Source: Tenacibaculum agarivorans (GTDB lineage: Bacteria; Bacteroidota; Bacteroidia; Flavobacteriales; Flavobacteriaceae). Taken from it: a DNA stretch of 64,000 nt. The notes below the pieces were generated by a model. The model searched no databases. It saw only the letters and a program-made list of their open reading frames with translations, and was not told where the DNA came from. The first letter of the stretch is position 1. Every line of letters starts with the position of its first letter. The stretch lies in contig NZ_MSMP01000002.1 of NCBI RefSeq assembly GCF_001936575.1, forward strand, positions 1 through 64,000, read 5' to 3'. Made by a program: the position numbers and the translations under genes. Below, piece by piece: positions 1-13,300 of this stretch.

Positions 1-3000
1 CTTTACTGATGCCGCTGTAGTTACAATAGACCCAGCTGATATAAGCGGTGGAACCGGTACTTATGTACGTGTAGAATTTGTCTACGATAATGGTACTCCT
101 GCTGACCCTGCAGATGATATTCGTCAAGATAGTGGAGGATTTAGCTTTGCTACGACTAATGTTTTAGGTGGTAATGTATCAGTTACGGTTTATGATGATC
201 AAGGTTGTTCAGCGACTACTAATGCAGTAATTCCAGCGTTTAATGCCTTAAGTTTAAGTGCTACACCGATAACAGTTACTAAAGCTATAGACTGTAGAGC
301 TTTACCAGTAGGAGGCGAAGAGATTAGAGTTTCAGTTGATTTAACAAGTGCATTAGTTTTAGGGGAAGATTTAATCTTCACTATTACAGGTGCAGGTGGA
401 TTTACAGCAACAAACACAATTAATGGTCCAAGTACTGGTACTACAGTAAGCAGTAACTTTACAGGCTTAGGCACTGGAACATATGATATAGACATTAGGA
501 ATGTTAGTACAGGTTGTATTATATCAACTTCACATCAAGTATTAGATGTTCCAAGTTTTATTTTAGATATAGCAAGAGATAATAACGTTGCTTGTTTAAC
601 AGATACCAATGGTTCATTAACGTTTGATTTTGCTGCTAGCAGTCCTTATGCTGGAGCATATGACTACGAAGTATTCTTATCAGGAGGAACTACTACAGGT
701 ATTACAGGTACAGTAGCAGCAGGAGCAAGTCCTAGACCTACTACAGTTAATACATTAGGAGCAGGTACTTATTATGTGGAAGTTACAATGAGAGATAATC
801 CATTCTGTCCAGTTACTTCACCAGAGGTTATTATTGAAGCACCAAGTGCAGCATTAAGTTTTACTTTCACCAATAACCCTATAACTTGTTTTACAAGTAC
901 AAGTGGAGATGTTAATATTAGTGCTACGGGTGGATGGGGATCGTATGAATATCAATTAGAAAATACGACAACAAGTTCAATGGTTCAACCATTTTCTACG
1001 AATAGTATTATTGGAGGATTAACATCAGGTAATTATTTAATTACTGTTCAAGATGCAAATGGATGTGTAATTACAGATACATTCACATTAGTGGATCCAA
1101 CAACAATTGCAGCTACTCCAACTGTTACTACACAAATAGCATGTGAAGGAGATACAACAGCAGTAATAACAGTATCAGGTGTATCTGGTGGAGCACAAGT
1201 TGCTACACCTGTATATTCTTATAGTTTACTATTCCCTGATGGAACAGAAACAGCAATACAGACATCTAACCAATTTACAGGTTTAGGAGCAGGAGATTAT
1301 ACAGTTACAGTTTATGACGAGTTTAATTGTCGTAATACGTTCCCAATAACCATAACAGAACCTACAGATGTAATGGCAACTGCAGCTATAACGAGTACAA
1401 TTAGTTGTACGCGTCCTAATGCCACAGTAGAAGTTACAGGTTCTGGAGGTACAGGTGCATATACGTATAGTAATGATGGAACTAGTTTTGGAACTTCTAA
1501 TAGTTTCTCTGTTCCACCAGGTGACCATGAGTTCTTTGTAAGAGATGCAAATGGATGTACATCATTACCGTTTACAGTTTCTATCCCTGCATTAGAACCG
1601 TTAATGATTACTTTAGATACTAGCGCAGCTTTCATCAGTTGTAATGGAAATGCTGATGCTGTGTTATCAGCGACTACTACAGGAGGACTAGGGAATAATA
1701 TGTATGAGTTAATTGATGCTTCAGGTGCAGTAGTTGATGGCCCACAAGTTTCTAGTGTGTTTACAGGTATTGCTCCAGGAACATATCGTATTAGAGTGAC
1801 TAGTCAAGATTGTGTTGCAGAAACTACACCACATAGAATAGATGAGCCAGCTTTATTAGAAACTACAGAAACAGTTGTTAACGTAAGTTGTAATGGAGAA
1901 ACTGATGGTACTATTATGTTGAGTACTATTGGAGGAACAGCTCCTTATGTGTATGAGATAGATACTGAGCCAGGAAGATTCCAAACACAAAATGAGTTCA
2001 ATAACTTGGCAGCAGGTGATTATAGAATTACAGTGTTAGACTTAAATGGTTGTATTAATATTGTAGATGTAACCATAATAGAACCGACACCAATTGTAGC
2101 TTCGATTGATACATCTAGTATTGTACAACAAGAGTGTGTTACTGATCCAACACCATCGTTCACGGTGAATATGTCTGGAGGAACACCACCATATACATTA
2201 AGAATAAGTGATGGAAGACCTGCGGTTACACTAGGTGCTACTGAAACAAGTTATACATTCACTAACTTAAATGCAGGCCAGTTCTATGAAGTATTGGTAA
2301 CAGATTCTCGTAACTGTCCTATCCCAAGTAATCTGACTATTCAGTTTGATCCTGCTTTAGACTTACAGTTTAACGCTGAAGTAATGTATGAATGTGATGG
2401 TCAAATTGTGATTAATGCAACAGTTGCAGAAATATATGAAGATGAAGTGGTATATATGATTTCTGGACCAGAAAGTGCTACTAATGATACAGGAGTATTT
2501 AATGTTTCAGCTCTAGGAACTTATACTGTAGAAGTTTCTCATGTAGATGGTTGTAATCCACCACCAATACAAGTTGATGTAATCAGAGTAGATCCATTAG
2601 TGTTAAATGTTGATGATTCACAAATTAATATGTTTATTGTAAGTGGTTCAGGTGGACAAGGGCCTTATGAGTATAGTATAGATGGTAGTGATTTCTCTAG
2701 TGAAGATACTTTTGTTATTACTGAAACACGAGACTATACAATAACGGTAAGAGACTCTAGAGGCTGTGAAACAACGTTAATTGTTCCGGGTGTATTTATA
2801 ACTATTGAAATACCAAACTTATTTACGCCAGATGGTGATTCAAATCAAGATTATTGGTACCCTATAAATGTTCAGCCTTATCATAATATAAAAGTTTATA
2901 TTTATGACCGATATGGAAGACAAATTCAAACTTATGAAGGAGTCACTCAAGGTTGGGATGGTACATATCAAGAAAGACCTTTACCATCAGGTGATTATTG

Positions 3001-3073
3001 GTATAGAATAGAATATACAGAAATAACAGGTGAAGAAAGACGAATTATGGGTCACTTTACGTTATATAGGTAA
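1..3073 (+). CDS. SprB-like giant adhesin, C-terminal part (5' end outside window), T9SS type B sorting domain
   Basis: The frame is open from base 2 to the TAA at 3071-3073; the first in-frame GTG at 776 is only an internal codon, so this is the end of a much longer gene. The visible ~1020 residues are back-to-back SprB-type repeats of about 80 residues, each closing with a pattern like Y-x-(I/V)-x-V-x-D-x-x-G-C followed by an (E/D)P linker. The last ~90 residues (from about 2810) carry the gliding-motility-associated C-terminal domain: NLFTPDGD, VYIYDRYGR, GWDGTY, PSGDYWY and a final HFTLYR. In this family that domain directs export through the type IX secretion system. An sprF-like gene follows after 9 nt, the usual partner order. 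By homology to SprB the protein should be a surface adhesin, possibly for gliding; the ligand is unknown. The C-terminal half aligns almost gap-free with the end of the gene at 4351. Confidence 0.93.
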   Translation, partial: FTDAAVVTIDPADISGGTGTYVRVEFVYDNGTPADPADDIRQDSGGFSFATTNVLGGNVSVTVYDDQGCSATTNAVIPAFNALSLSATPITVTKAIDCRALPVGGEEIRVSVDLTSALVLGEDLIFTITGAGGFTATNTINGPSTGTTVSSNFTGLGTGTYDIDIRNVSTGCIISTSHQVLDVPSFILDIARDNNVACLTDTNGSLTFDFAASSPYAGAYDYEVFLSGGTTTGITGTVAAGASPRPTTVNTLGAGTYYVEVTMRDNPFCPVTSPEVIIEAPSAALSFTFTNNPITCFTSTSGDVNISATGGWGSYEYQLENTTTSSMVQPFSTNSIIGGLTSGNYLITVQDANGCVITDTFTLVDPTTIAATPTVTTQIACEGDTTAVITVSGVSGGAQVATPVYSYSLLFPDGTETAIQTSNQFTGLGAGDYTVTVYDEFNCRNTFPITITEPTDVMATAAITSTISCTRPNATVEVTGSGGTGAYTYSNDGTSFGTSNSFSVPPGDHEFFVRDANGCTSLPFTVSIPALEPLMITLDTSAAFISCNGNADAVLSATTTGGLGNNMYELIDASGAVVDGPQVSSVFTGIAPGTYRIRVTSQDCVAETTPHRIDEPALLETTETVVNVSCNGETDGTIMLSTIGGTAPYVYEIDTEPGRFQTQNEFNNLAAGDYRITVLDLNGCINIVDVTIIEPTPIVASIDTSSIVQQECVTDPTPSFTVNMSGGTPPYTLRISDGRPAVTLGATETSYTFTNLNAGQFYEVLVTDSRNCPIPSNLTIQFDPALDLQFNAEVMYECDGQIVINATVAEIYEDEVVYMISGPESATNDTGVFNVSALGTYTVEVSHVDGCNPPPIQVDVIRVDPLVLNVDDSQINMFIVSGSGGQGPYEYSIDGSDFSSEDTFVITETRDYTITVRDSRGCETTLIVPGVFITIEIPNLFTPDGDSNQDYWYPINVQPYHNIKVYIYDRYGRQIQTYEGVTQGWDGTYQERPLPSGDYWYRIEYTEITGEERRIMGHFTLYR

Positions 3074-3082
3074 ATATTAAGA

Positions 3083-4024
3083 ATGAAGAATATAGTAACA
3101 GTACTATTACTTTTAGTAGTAATGCGCGTATCAAGTCAAGAAGTTGATTTACCCCAATACATCAACCACATGGCAGATAATCCCTTTATAATATCTCCAG
3201 CGTATGCTGGGATCGGAGCAGGATTACAAATACGCTTGAATGGAGTAAGTCAATGGCTTGGAGTAAAAGACGCCCCAGACACTCAATCATTAACAGTAGA
3301 AGCTAGGTTAGCTGAGCGTTTTGGAGGAGGAATTACTTTATTTAATGATGAAAATGGATTCACCTCTCAAAAGGGAGCTAGATTGTCTTTAGCAAGTCAC
3401 TTAACACTAAGTGACTTATATGATAGCTTTTTATCATTAGGTCTAAGCTACAGTTTTATTCAATTTGGTATTGACACGGAGCAAAATAATACAGGTCAAG
3501 TTGTACCTAATAGGGTCTTAAATTCGTCAAATTTTGATATTAGCTTATTATATCGTTTTGGTCGCTTTGCTATTAGTGGAAACTTAGTGAATCTTTTAGA
3601 TAAAAAGATTGATGATTTTGCTACAGGTGAACCAACCGTATTACGTAGGTACTCTGTATATTCAAATTATAACTTTCGTATCAATAGAAATACAGAATTT
3701 GAACCTTCAGCTTTTTTCGAATATTTTGAATCTGATGGAAGATCTAGAACAGATTTAAATGTGAAATTGAGAAGAAGAATACGTGATGGTTATGTTTGGG
3801 GAGGATTAAGTTATACGTTCTTAAATGACCAATTCTTTCAACCCAATGCTTTAGCACCTTTATTCGGAATCAAAAAGAATAAGTTATACTTATCATACGG
3901 GTTTAGTATAACTACAAATGAAATTTTAGGATTCAACAGTGGTACACACATGATTACTTTAGGATTTGATTACGATCAAAGACCTAGTTTAGCTAGATGT
4001 ACAAGAAAAATGATGATGTTCTAG
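3083..4024 (+). CDS. PorP/SprF family T9SS outer-membrane protein
   Basis: A 313-residue protein with an N-terminal signal peptide ending near VSSQ, followed by the family opening in which a mature protein reads QYINHMADNPFIISPAYAG. The rest alternates short amphipathic strands, as expected of an outer-membrane beta-barrel. In Flavobacterium johnsoniae SprF is needed for secretion of the SprB adhesin, and relatives usually sit directly downstream of proteins with a type B sorting domain. That is the arrangement here: 9 nt behind the adhesin ending at 3073, with a strong terminator after it, so the two form an operon. It probably serves the upstream adhesin and perhaps also the paralogue at 4351, which has no partner gene of its own. 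Calling it true SprF rather than another PorP/SprF paralogue is not possible from sequence alone. Confidence 0.92.
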   Translation: MKNIVTVLLLLVVMRVSSQEVDLPQYINHMADNPFIISPAYAGIGAGLQIRLNGVSQWLGVKDAPDTQSLTVEARLAERFGGGITLFNDENGFTSQKGARLSLASHLTLSDLYDSFLSLGLSYSFIQFGIDTEQNNTGQVVPNRVLNSSNFDISLLYRFGRFAISGNLVNLLDKKIDDFATGEPTVLRRYSVYSNYNFRINRNTEFEPSAFFEYFESDGRSRTDLNVKLRRRIRDGYVWGGLSYTFLNDQFFQPNALAPLFGIKKNKLYLSYGFSITTNEILGFNSGTHMITLGFDYDQRPSLARCTRKMMMF

Positions 4025-4041
4025 AACTTCAAAATAGAATT

Positions 4042-4088
4042 AAAACAAAGCCTCAAAATAGATATCTATTTTGAGGCTTTGTTTTTTT
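4042..4088 (+). terminator. Rho-independent terminator after sprF-like gene
   Basis: A perfect 36-nt palindrome (4046-4081, centred on GATATC) is preceded by an A run and followed by seven T. It lies 17 nt behind the stop codon at 4024 and separates the adhesin/sprF operon from the next giant gene. Confidence 0.92.
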
Positions 4089-4350
4089 ATTCACTAGTTC
4101 TAATTGGTTGGTTAGCAAAAAAATACAGCTAAAAGTAAAAAAAAATAGTATTTAAACAATAAATTTGCCGCAATTAAGTTTCATGTTAATATTGGTTTAG
4201 GTAAGTTTTAAAAGAACCAATTAAGTTGATGTACATCAATATGTTAATTACTGTTATAGAATTTTAGTTCTTTGGGTAGGGTTTTTTAACATTAAGTTGT
4301 ATATCTAAATATAGTATCAACCATACTAATAAGTTTTTAATCCCATTTTT
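4089..4350 (+). promoter_or_regulatory. Upstream region of the second giant adhesin; promoter expected
   Basis: 262 nt of AT-rich sequence between a strong terminator and the start of the 3542-aa gene, so a promoter must lie here. A TAnnTTTG box (TAAATTTG) is at 4160-4167 but no TTG lies at the right distance upstream. TAAGTTTT at 4202-4209 with TTC 19 nt upstream is a second weak candidate. I see no coding frame or repeat in it. Confidence 0.35.
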
Positions 4351-7300
4351 ATGAAGAAAGTATTACTCTTAATAACATTTTCTTTAGTAAGTTTATTAAT
4401 TCATTCACAGGCTGCTGGTCCAGATGTACCATTTACACAACGACTAGCTTCAGGAGGTCTTACCTTAAAAGGAAATATGACCTTTATTTCTAACAGTATC
4501 ACTAATAACGATAATCCATCACCTAATGTATCATATAATGGTACAGGTAATAATAATGATATATCGTTGGGGTATATAGATATAGATAACAATTATGGAA
4601 TTGCAGGTAGTGCAAGTACATTTTCATCTTCAAAATCATCGTTAAATTTACCCTCTTGTTCTAAAGTAGTTTGGGCAGGTTTATATTGGGCGGCAATGTA
4701 TCCGTATATATCAGCTGCGGACCAAAGACCACCACCACAAGATTTTGATAAAATTAAATTTAAACTACCAGGACAACCATATCAAGATATCACAGGTGAT
4801 ATAATTTATAACAATGGTAGGGCTGCACGTAGACCTTATGCATGTTTTAAAGATATTACAACCGACGTTCAGGCATTACCAAATCCTAATGGAGATTATT
4901 TCGCAGCTAATATTAAAGCCACTATAGGTAAATGTTGTGGAGGAACTTCTGCAGGTTGGATTATGGTAGTAATTTATGAAAACGAAACAGAATCAAGTAA
5001 GTATTTTAGTGTATTCGACGGGTTTTCAACTATTGAATTTGGACAGCCTCCTGTAACGGTTCCATATAGTGGATTTACAACAGTTCCAGTAGGACCTAAT
5101 CCTGCTACTCCAGCACCAGTAAGAGCAGATATGATTGTAGCTACTTTAGAAGGAGATCTTGGATTTACCAAAGACAGTTTCGAGATTAAAGACACCTCAG
5201 GTAATTTTGTAAAGCAATCAAATACTTTAAATCCTGCGGATAACTTTTTTAATTCCTCAATTACTATAAATGATGCTGTTTTAGCTGGTAGAGATCCTAG
5301 TAGTACGAATACGTTAGGTTTTGATGCAGATTTATTTGAAATTAGAAACCCAAATAATTCTGTAATAGCTAATGGACAAACCGATTTAGAAGTACGTTTT
5401 GTTACGGATCAAGATTCATATTGGACATTTTTGAATGCTTTAGCAGTAGAAGTGATTCAACCAGATATAGAATTAGTTAAAACTATAGATGATGGAACTG
5501 GGACTGATATAGCTGGTTCTACGGTTGGATTAGGTGCCGATCTTTGGTATAATATTAGTTTTCAAAATACGGGAACTGACGATTCTATAAATACAATTAT
5601 AACAGACAGATTACCTAAAAATGTAGATCTAATTTTAAGCGATTTGGTACTACCAACAGGAGTAACTCTAGATAATTACGATCCTCCTTCATTAGCAAAT
5701 GGATTTAGAGGAGAATTAACATTTAGCGTTGATGATAGCTTAGTTGAGGAAGCAGGAGCTGTATATAACATTCGTTTGCATGTAAAAGTTGTATCAGATT
5801 GTAGTGAGTTAAGGGATGTATGTTCTAATGTAATCGAAAATCAAGCTTTTGCAAAATATAAAGGATTAAAAGGAGGAATAGAAGTAGATAATAGACCAAG
5901 TGTTTCTGGTTTAGATGCTTGTGATTTTGGTATTGCGGGAACATCTAATTTTCTTGTAGATATTTCTTCATGTAGAAATTTTGTTCAAGATGTAGAATTA
6001 TGTGGACCATCAGTGAAACTCACTGCAGGATCTGGATTTGCTTCATATGAATGGAGAGATAGTGCAGGAAATATTATTGGAACTAATCAAGAAATTACTG
6101 TAACAGCAACAGGAAGATATACAGTAAACAAAGTAAATCCTCCAGGTACTTTAGCAGCGTGTTTAGCTTTTCCTGAAACGTATAATGTAATTGCTGCTTC
6201 TACTCGTACAAATCCAATTTTAGCAGTTGCAGATAATGTATTAACATGTGTATCAGACGGTACCACTCAATTATCAGAAATATATTTATGTGGTAGTGCG
6301 GCTTCAAGAACCATTACTACTGGTATTGCTGCTCCAACTACAGTAACTTGGCAGGTATTAAGTGTACCATCTACGCCCGCTCCTGATGCTACTTGTCCTG
6401 ACTTTTTAGGGACTTGGGTTGATGTAACAACAAATGCCAATAGTCCTACAAGAGATTTTTCAGATGAAGGACAATATAGATTAATCATAGAGGAACCAGG
6501 AGGGTGTTTCGAACGTTTTTACTTCAATGTATACAAAGGAACAATAAACCCGATAATTGATTTAGAACATATTGTTTGTACAAAAGACGGTAGTATTACA
6601 GTAAATAATGTACCATCAGGATATGAGTATGCATTAGTTAGTGGAGGATCTGCTACACCAGCAGATTCAGCCTATCAAGCATCGAATGTATTTACTATAA
6701 CTACTGCGGGGACTTACGATTTATATATTAAAAATGATATCATTTCTTGTGTTTTTCCTTTTCCAGGTCAAATTATTACAGCAACAGATCTAGATGTAGA
6801 TGTAACTACAACACAAGCGAAATGTTCAGGAGATTCAGGAGAAATAAATGTAACAGTTAATTCAGCATTAACAGGACCATTTACCTACAGAATTTTGCAA
6901 GGAGCAAGTGTTGTAAGCAATTTTGGTCCTACTACTGATAAATCTCGTAAGTTTTCAGTAAGTGGAACAGGAGTTTTTACAGTTGAAGTTACTACGGCAG
7001 ATTGTTCTTTTACAGAAGATACACCTGCGTTTACAGTACCTTCTGAAGTAAATTTAACAGCAGTTATTACTAAAGATATTAATTGTACAGATGGTATTAT
7101 CACATTGTCAGCAGGAGGCGGAACACCAGGAGCTTCAGGATATAGCTATGCTATTTGGTCTTATACACCAGCTCCTACAGCTACGGCTACAGCAATTTCT
7201 TATCCAAATATAGGAGCTATTCCATCTACCGCATTTTCAGGTAGTACTTCGTATACAATTCCTTCAGGAGGAGAAGGAACATATGAATTTATTGTTATAG

Positions 7301-10300
7301 ATAGTAACAACTGTTCTAAAGTATCTACTCCTGTAACCTTAGATTTAGAAGATGCATTGCGTTTTACGGAAAATCATACAGATATTACTTGTGCTGTGAC
7401 TACAGGAACAATTACTATAAATACTGAAACTCCGCCAGGTGTGTTAGGTTATGGATTAGAATATAGTATAGATGGAGGGACGAGCTTTCAGGCGTCTAAT
7501 TCCTTCACAGCTTTAACTGCAGGAAGTTATACCGTAACCGTAAGAGCTTCTAAAGGAAGCACATCAAGATGTAGTTATACAGTAGGTCCAATTACGATAG
7601 ATTCCAATACAAATACTCCAAATAGTACAGCTAGTTTAACTAGAGACTTTACATGTACTGAAACAGGTATTATAACATTTACTCCTGCTACTGGAGGATC
7701 AGGTTCTGGTTATCAGTATAGTATTGATAATGGGGTAAGTTGGCAATCATCAACCGTATTTAATGGTATTACTGCAGGTACATATCAACCAGTGGTAAGA
7801 GATTCAAATTTATGTGAAAGAAGATTAACAGATATAGATGTTGATGCTCTACCAGTAATACCAGATATACCATTTAATATAGATTATTTTTGTAATAATA
7901 CAGGAACAATAACATTAAATCCACCAGCAACTCCAGTGCTAACGTACACATATGCAATTGATGGTGGAACACCACAAACTTCAACTATTTTTACAAATGT
8001 AACTCCAGGTAACCATGTAATTAGCGTGAATGCCCCAAGAACATGTACTAAAAATATTACAATTAATGTGGCTCCAGGTGGGCTTTTCGGAGGTAAAATA
8101 GTGGGTACTACTGATTCTGAATGTGGAGGATCTAATAATGGAACGATTACTATTGAAGCCTTTAATTTTATAGGAGGATCATATGAATATTCTATTGATG
8201 GTGGAGCAAGTTGGGCTGAAACAAGTGATAACCCTTTTAGAATTGTAGGGGTTACCTCAGGAACTCATAATGTTAGAATTAGAGAAGTAAGTGGAGGGAT
8301 TACTTGTGAAGAAGACTTAGGTGATGTAACCATAACTGAGCCTGTACCACTAACAGTTACAGGAACTGTAACTACTTCTCCTGGTTGTTCACCAGCAGGA
8401 AGTACAGGAACAATTACAGTAACGGGAGCAGGAGGTACACCTCCTTATGAATATAGTGTTGATGGAGGTATTACATGGCAAACCTCTAATGTGTTTTCTG
8501 GATTAGCTCCAGGAAATCATACAGTGAGCATAAGAGATGATAGGGGATGTACAGAATGTGGATGTGATACCGATTTATTTGTTAATGGAGGTTTTGAAGA
8601 TGTTTCAGGAATAACACCAATAACAACTTTTGTATTTACACCAGAAACAACAGTAAATGGTTGGGATAGCACAGCTAGCGATAATTTAATAGAAATTTGG
8701 CGTTCTGGTTATAGAGGTGTACCAGCATCAGAAGGAACATATTTTGCAGAGTTAAATGCAAATAAAGAATCTTCATTATTTCAAGAATTTTGTACGAGAC
8801 CAGGTGATGAAATTCGTTGGACAGTTGATCATAGAGGAAGATCAGGAGTAGACGTTGCAGAAGTTAGAATTGGAGGTAGCCTTACAAGATCACCTTCAGA
8901 TTTTACACAAAGTATGTCTGACGGAACCTCAGCATGGGGTACCTATACAGGAACCTATACAGTTCCTGCTGGACAAACATCAACAATCATATCATTCGTT
9001 GCTATTTCTACTGCATCTGGAAGTAAAACTGTAGGTAATTTTGTAGATAATATTAGTATGACTGTTACTAAAACAGCATGTACTCCGCTTACAATCAATA
9101 TACCAACACCAGATCCTGTTGATTTTACATTAACCCCAACACAGTGTTATGATGGACGTAATGGGCAAGTAGTTGTAAATATAACAGATGGATTAGCTCC
9201 TTTTAATGTTAGTTTAAATGGTGCAACACCAGTTGTAGTAACAGGAACTTCTCATACATTTACAGGATTAACAGATGGTAACTACACTGTAGAAGTAGTT
9301 GATGCAAAAGATTGTAATACTACTAAAACAACTACAATAGAGCCTAGATTAACAGCTACTGCTACAGCTTCAGATGCAAGTTGTAATCCAGGTAGTATTA
9401 CAGTAACTGCTACCGGAGGAATTGGTACTTATACTTATGCTGCAATATTGAATACAGCTACGCCAGCTGCGACTACACCTCCAACTGGAACAACCTTTAA
9501 TACATCCAACTCACTTAATTTGACAGCTGGAGTTTATGACGTTTATGTAAGAGATAGTAATCCTTCAGGTTCTTGTCAGTTTATAATTGAAGATATTGAA
9601 ATTAAAGCAGTAAAAGTTGTAGAATTAAGCACAGTAGCCAATCAACCCGTATGTAACGGAGACAAAGGTAGTATAGATGTAGCTATTGCAGAAGGACAAC
9701 CTCCATACACCGTAGTATTAACCAATACGGTTTCAGGAACTGTTGTAGATACAATGGTTGGTATCACAGGTACCTCAGCATCATTTTCTAATGTGGATCC
9801 CGGGGATTATAGTATCACAATCACAGATAATTTAACCTGTACTAAAACAACTACAGAACGTTTAGTAGATCCAAGTCCACTAGTCATAGATATAGAAGGA
9901 ATACCACCACCAAATTGTGGGGTTTCTGAACCTTTAAAAACAGGATTTAATTTTAAAAATATTACTGGAGCAAGCTTCTTACCAGACATTTTACAGTATA
10001 GTATTGATAATGGTGTAACTTGGATTAATTTTACGGATGGTCAAATCAGAGGCTTTAATCCTGGAGATCGTGTTTTTCCTGCTTTACGTACCATTGATTC
10101 TGTTACAGGTGCATTGAAGTGTATTAAAAATGGAGATTCTTTTAAAATTCCATTTAATGTAAGTGGTATTGTTGTAAATGTAAAAGCAATTGGAGATTGT
10201 AGTAAAGGTTTTGAAGTTACGGTAGTTGCTCAAGGAGGAACAGGACCTTTTCAATTTTCTTTAAATTCATCAACAGGTCCATGGCTATCAGCCATTCAAA

Positions 10301-13300
10301 CTGGTCCTACAGATTTAGATCCAACCAATCCTAATTCAGACTTTAGAAAACATATTTTCACAGGATTAGTTCCGGGTCGAGATTATGAGTTTTACGTTCA
10401 AGATACAGCTACAGGATGTATAGAAACTAATGATACTCCTGTTGTTTTTCCAGATACTACATTTGATGTAAACATATCTGGTGTGGTTAATAGTGTTGCT
10501 TGTGCAGGAGGAAGTGCAGATGGAGCTATAGAGTTTACTGTAGATGATGAAGATGGAATTTTAGCTGGAAGTGTAGCACAATGGGAGTTATTTAATGCGG
10601 ATACAGGAGCCGCATTAGTACCTGCAGTTCAAGGTACGCTTGCTTCAACTACAACATATCCAAATGTTTTAACTGTACCTAACCTTAATTCAGGACGTTA
10701 TTATTTACAAATTTCAAGAACCTCTACGGGTACGAGTGCAGTATGTAATTGGGCAAGTCCAAACTATGAAATCCGAGAAGCAGTACCTATTACAGGAAAT
10801 TTAAACATAGTTAATAATATAGCATGTAATACTTCTGGAGTAATAAGAGTTGAAGGAGTTTCTGGAGGAACTGCACCTTATGCTTATACATTAATTAATG
10901 CCACTAATTTTAATATTGCAGATGCAATTGTTTCAGGAAATACGATTTCTTTTAACTATGCTGATGTTACAGATATTACACAACCAGTTACAGATATTAG
11001 AGTTAGAATAACAGATAGTAATGGAAAATCATGTACTCAAGATTTAGGTCCTGTAACATTAACGGTGAGTCAAGTACCAACTTTTTCGCTAACTAAAAAT
11101 GATAATGCTTGTGTGAGTGCAGGAGGAGAAATTACAGTAACAGCATCAGGTGGAACAGGTAATTACACAGCTATTATAACTAGTGCTACTTTTACTCAAA
11201 CACGTAATGGAGCAAGTCCAATAGTGTTTACAGGTTTAGCTGAAGGTACCTATAATGTCTCATTGCAAGATACTAACGGTTGTGCACCAACAAATAGGAG
11301 TATTACTATTAATTCAGATTTAGATTTTAGCGTAACTAGTATTAGTGAATTAACCTGTAGTGCTGGACCTGAATATAGTATAGAAATTAATTCGGGATCG
11401 GGTAATTATAGTTATGATGTTCAAAATACTGGAGGAATATCGGTTGCTAATGGAACTGTATCGGGTACAGGAAGTGTAACAACAAGTTTTACATTACCAG
11501 TTACAATACCAGTGGGGACTTATACGGTGATTGTAACAGATATAGATTCAGGAAACTGTACAATTTCAAAACCAATTGAAATAAGAACTCCTATCGCACC
11601 AGATTTTACTACTTCAGTTACAGATGCTACTTGTAATGGTAGTGCAAATGGTAGAATTGAGGTAACTGTTACGGATGGGTTAACACCTTTCACATATGGA
11701 ATAACAAGAACTATTGGAGGTCCTTTAGTTGCAGGAGAAGCTATTTGGGAAGCAAGTAGTAATTCATTTATTAATGTTCCTGCAGGTACTTATGAAGTGA
11801 CAGTAACAGGAGCTAATGATTGTAGTACAGATAAGACCGTAGAAGTAAAAGAAAATCCATTACTTACGGTGAGTACTCCAGGAGTATCACAATTTGGTTG
11901 TGCAACAGGAACCAATACTAGAAATAATGCTGAAATAACAATTAATAGTGCTACTGAAATTAATGGAGGAAGTGGTGTTTATGCATCTGTAGAACTATTT
12001 GATGATAACGGAACACCTGCTGATCTTACAGATGATAATGAGATCACTACAGTTTTAGTAACAGGAACTCAATATACATTTACTATTAGTGATACCACTG
12101 GTGGGAATTATTATATAAAAGTCACTGATGATAAAAGTTGTGAGTCTTTTTCAAGTACAGTTATTGTAAATCCATTTGATGAATTACAAAATATTAATGC
12201 AAAAGTAAATGACCCAATTAGCTGTATTAATGGAGGAGAATTGATAGAGATAGAATTCTCATCTAGTTTAAATGTAACAGGAGCATCAATAGTAATTAGA
12301 AACAATACAGGCGGAATAGTAGAAACTATTCCTGGAGCAAATAGTGGTGCTACTATTATAAATACGAATAGATTACCAGTAGGTACTTATACCGTTAGCG
12401 TTATACATCCAGTTACAGGATGTGAAATTAGCACTGCATATACGGTTGAAGGAGTTCCAGATCATACCATCAATGTTGAGCAAACATCACCAGTAGTATG
12501 TTTTGGTTCAACTACAGCAGCGGTGAGTCTTGTTTTTGATGCAAGTACACCATATGCAGGATCGTACAGCTATACTGTATATAATGCAGTAAGTGGAACT
12601 AGTACGGGTATTGTGGGTACTGGTACTTCTGGAAATACAAAAGAAATTGTAAATGGTCTAGGAGCAGGAGAGTATTTTGTAGAAGTCATTATGAATGATT
12701 TTCCAAATTGTACAAGAAGAACTAGAAACTTTTTAATTGAAGGACCAAGCGCTAGCTTAAATGTTTCTTACAGAACAGACTTAATTAGTTGTGTTGCTTC
12801 TAATAGTGGAAAAGTGACAATTTCTGCTTCAGGCGGATGGGGAGGTTATGAATACCAATTAGAGAATACAACAACCGCTACTATAGTTCAAAACTTTTCA
12901 AGTAACAATATTATTGGAGGATTAACAGCCAGTACTTATGAGATAACAGTAAAAGACTTAAATGGTTGTGAAGATAAAGCTACCTTTACTTTATCAAGTC
13001 CTACAACAATTAACGCTGTTCCCCAAGTGAGTTCAACCATAGCATGTGAAGGAGATAAAACAGGAGAAATTACGGTCAATTCAGTATCAGGAGGGCAGGG
13101 AACACCACCAGTGTATTACTATAGTTTAACTTTCCCAGACGGTACAGAGTCTACTAAACAAACTTCAAATATCTTTACAGGATTAGGAGCAGGAAATTAT
13201 ATAGTAACCGTATCAGATGATTTTACTTGTAGCAATACATTCCCAATTGAAATAAGAGAACCATCAGATATAACAGCATCAGCTGCAGTATCTGGAGTGA

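Noticed and set aside
1283..1635. Long minus-strand frames opposite the giant repeat genes
   Set aside because: They mirror the Thr/Val/Gly-rich repeat codons of the plus strand, have low-complexity composition and no family signature; similar shadows occur throughout 59-62 kb.
776..3073. GTG at 776 as the start of the first adhesin gene
   Set aside because: The same frame is open and repeat-coding back to base 2; the GTG is an internal Val codon of an SprB repeat.
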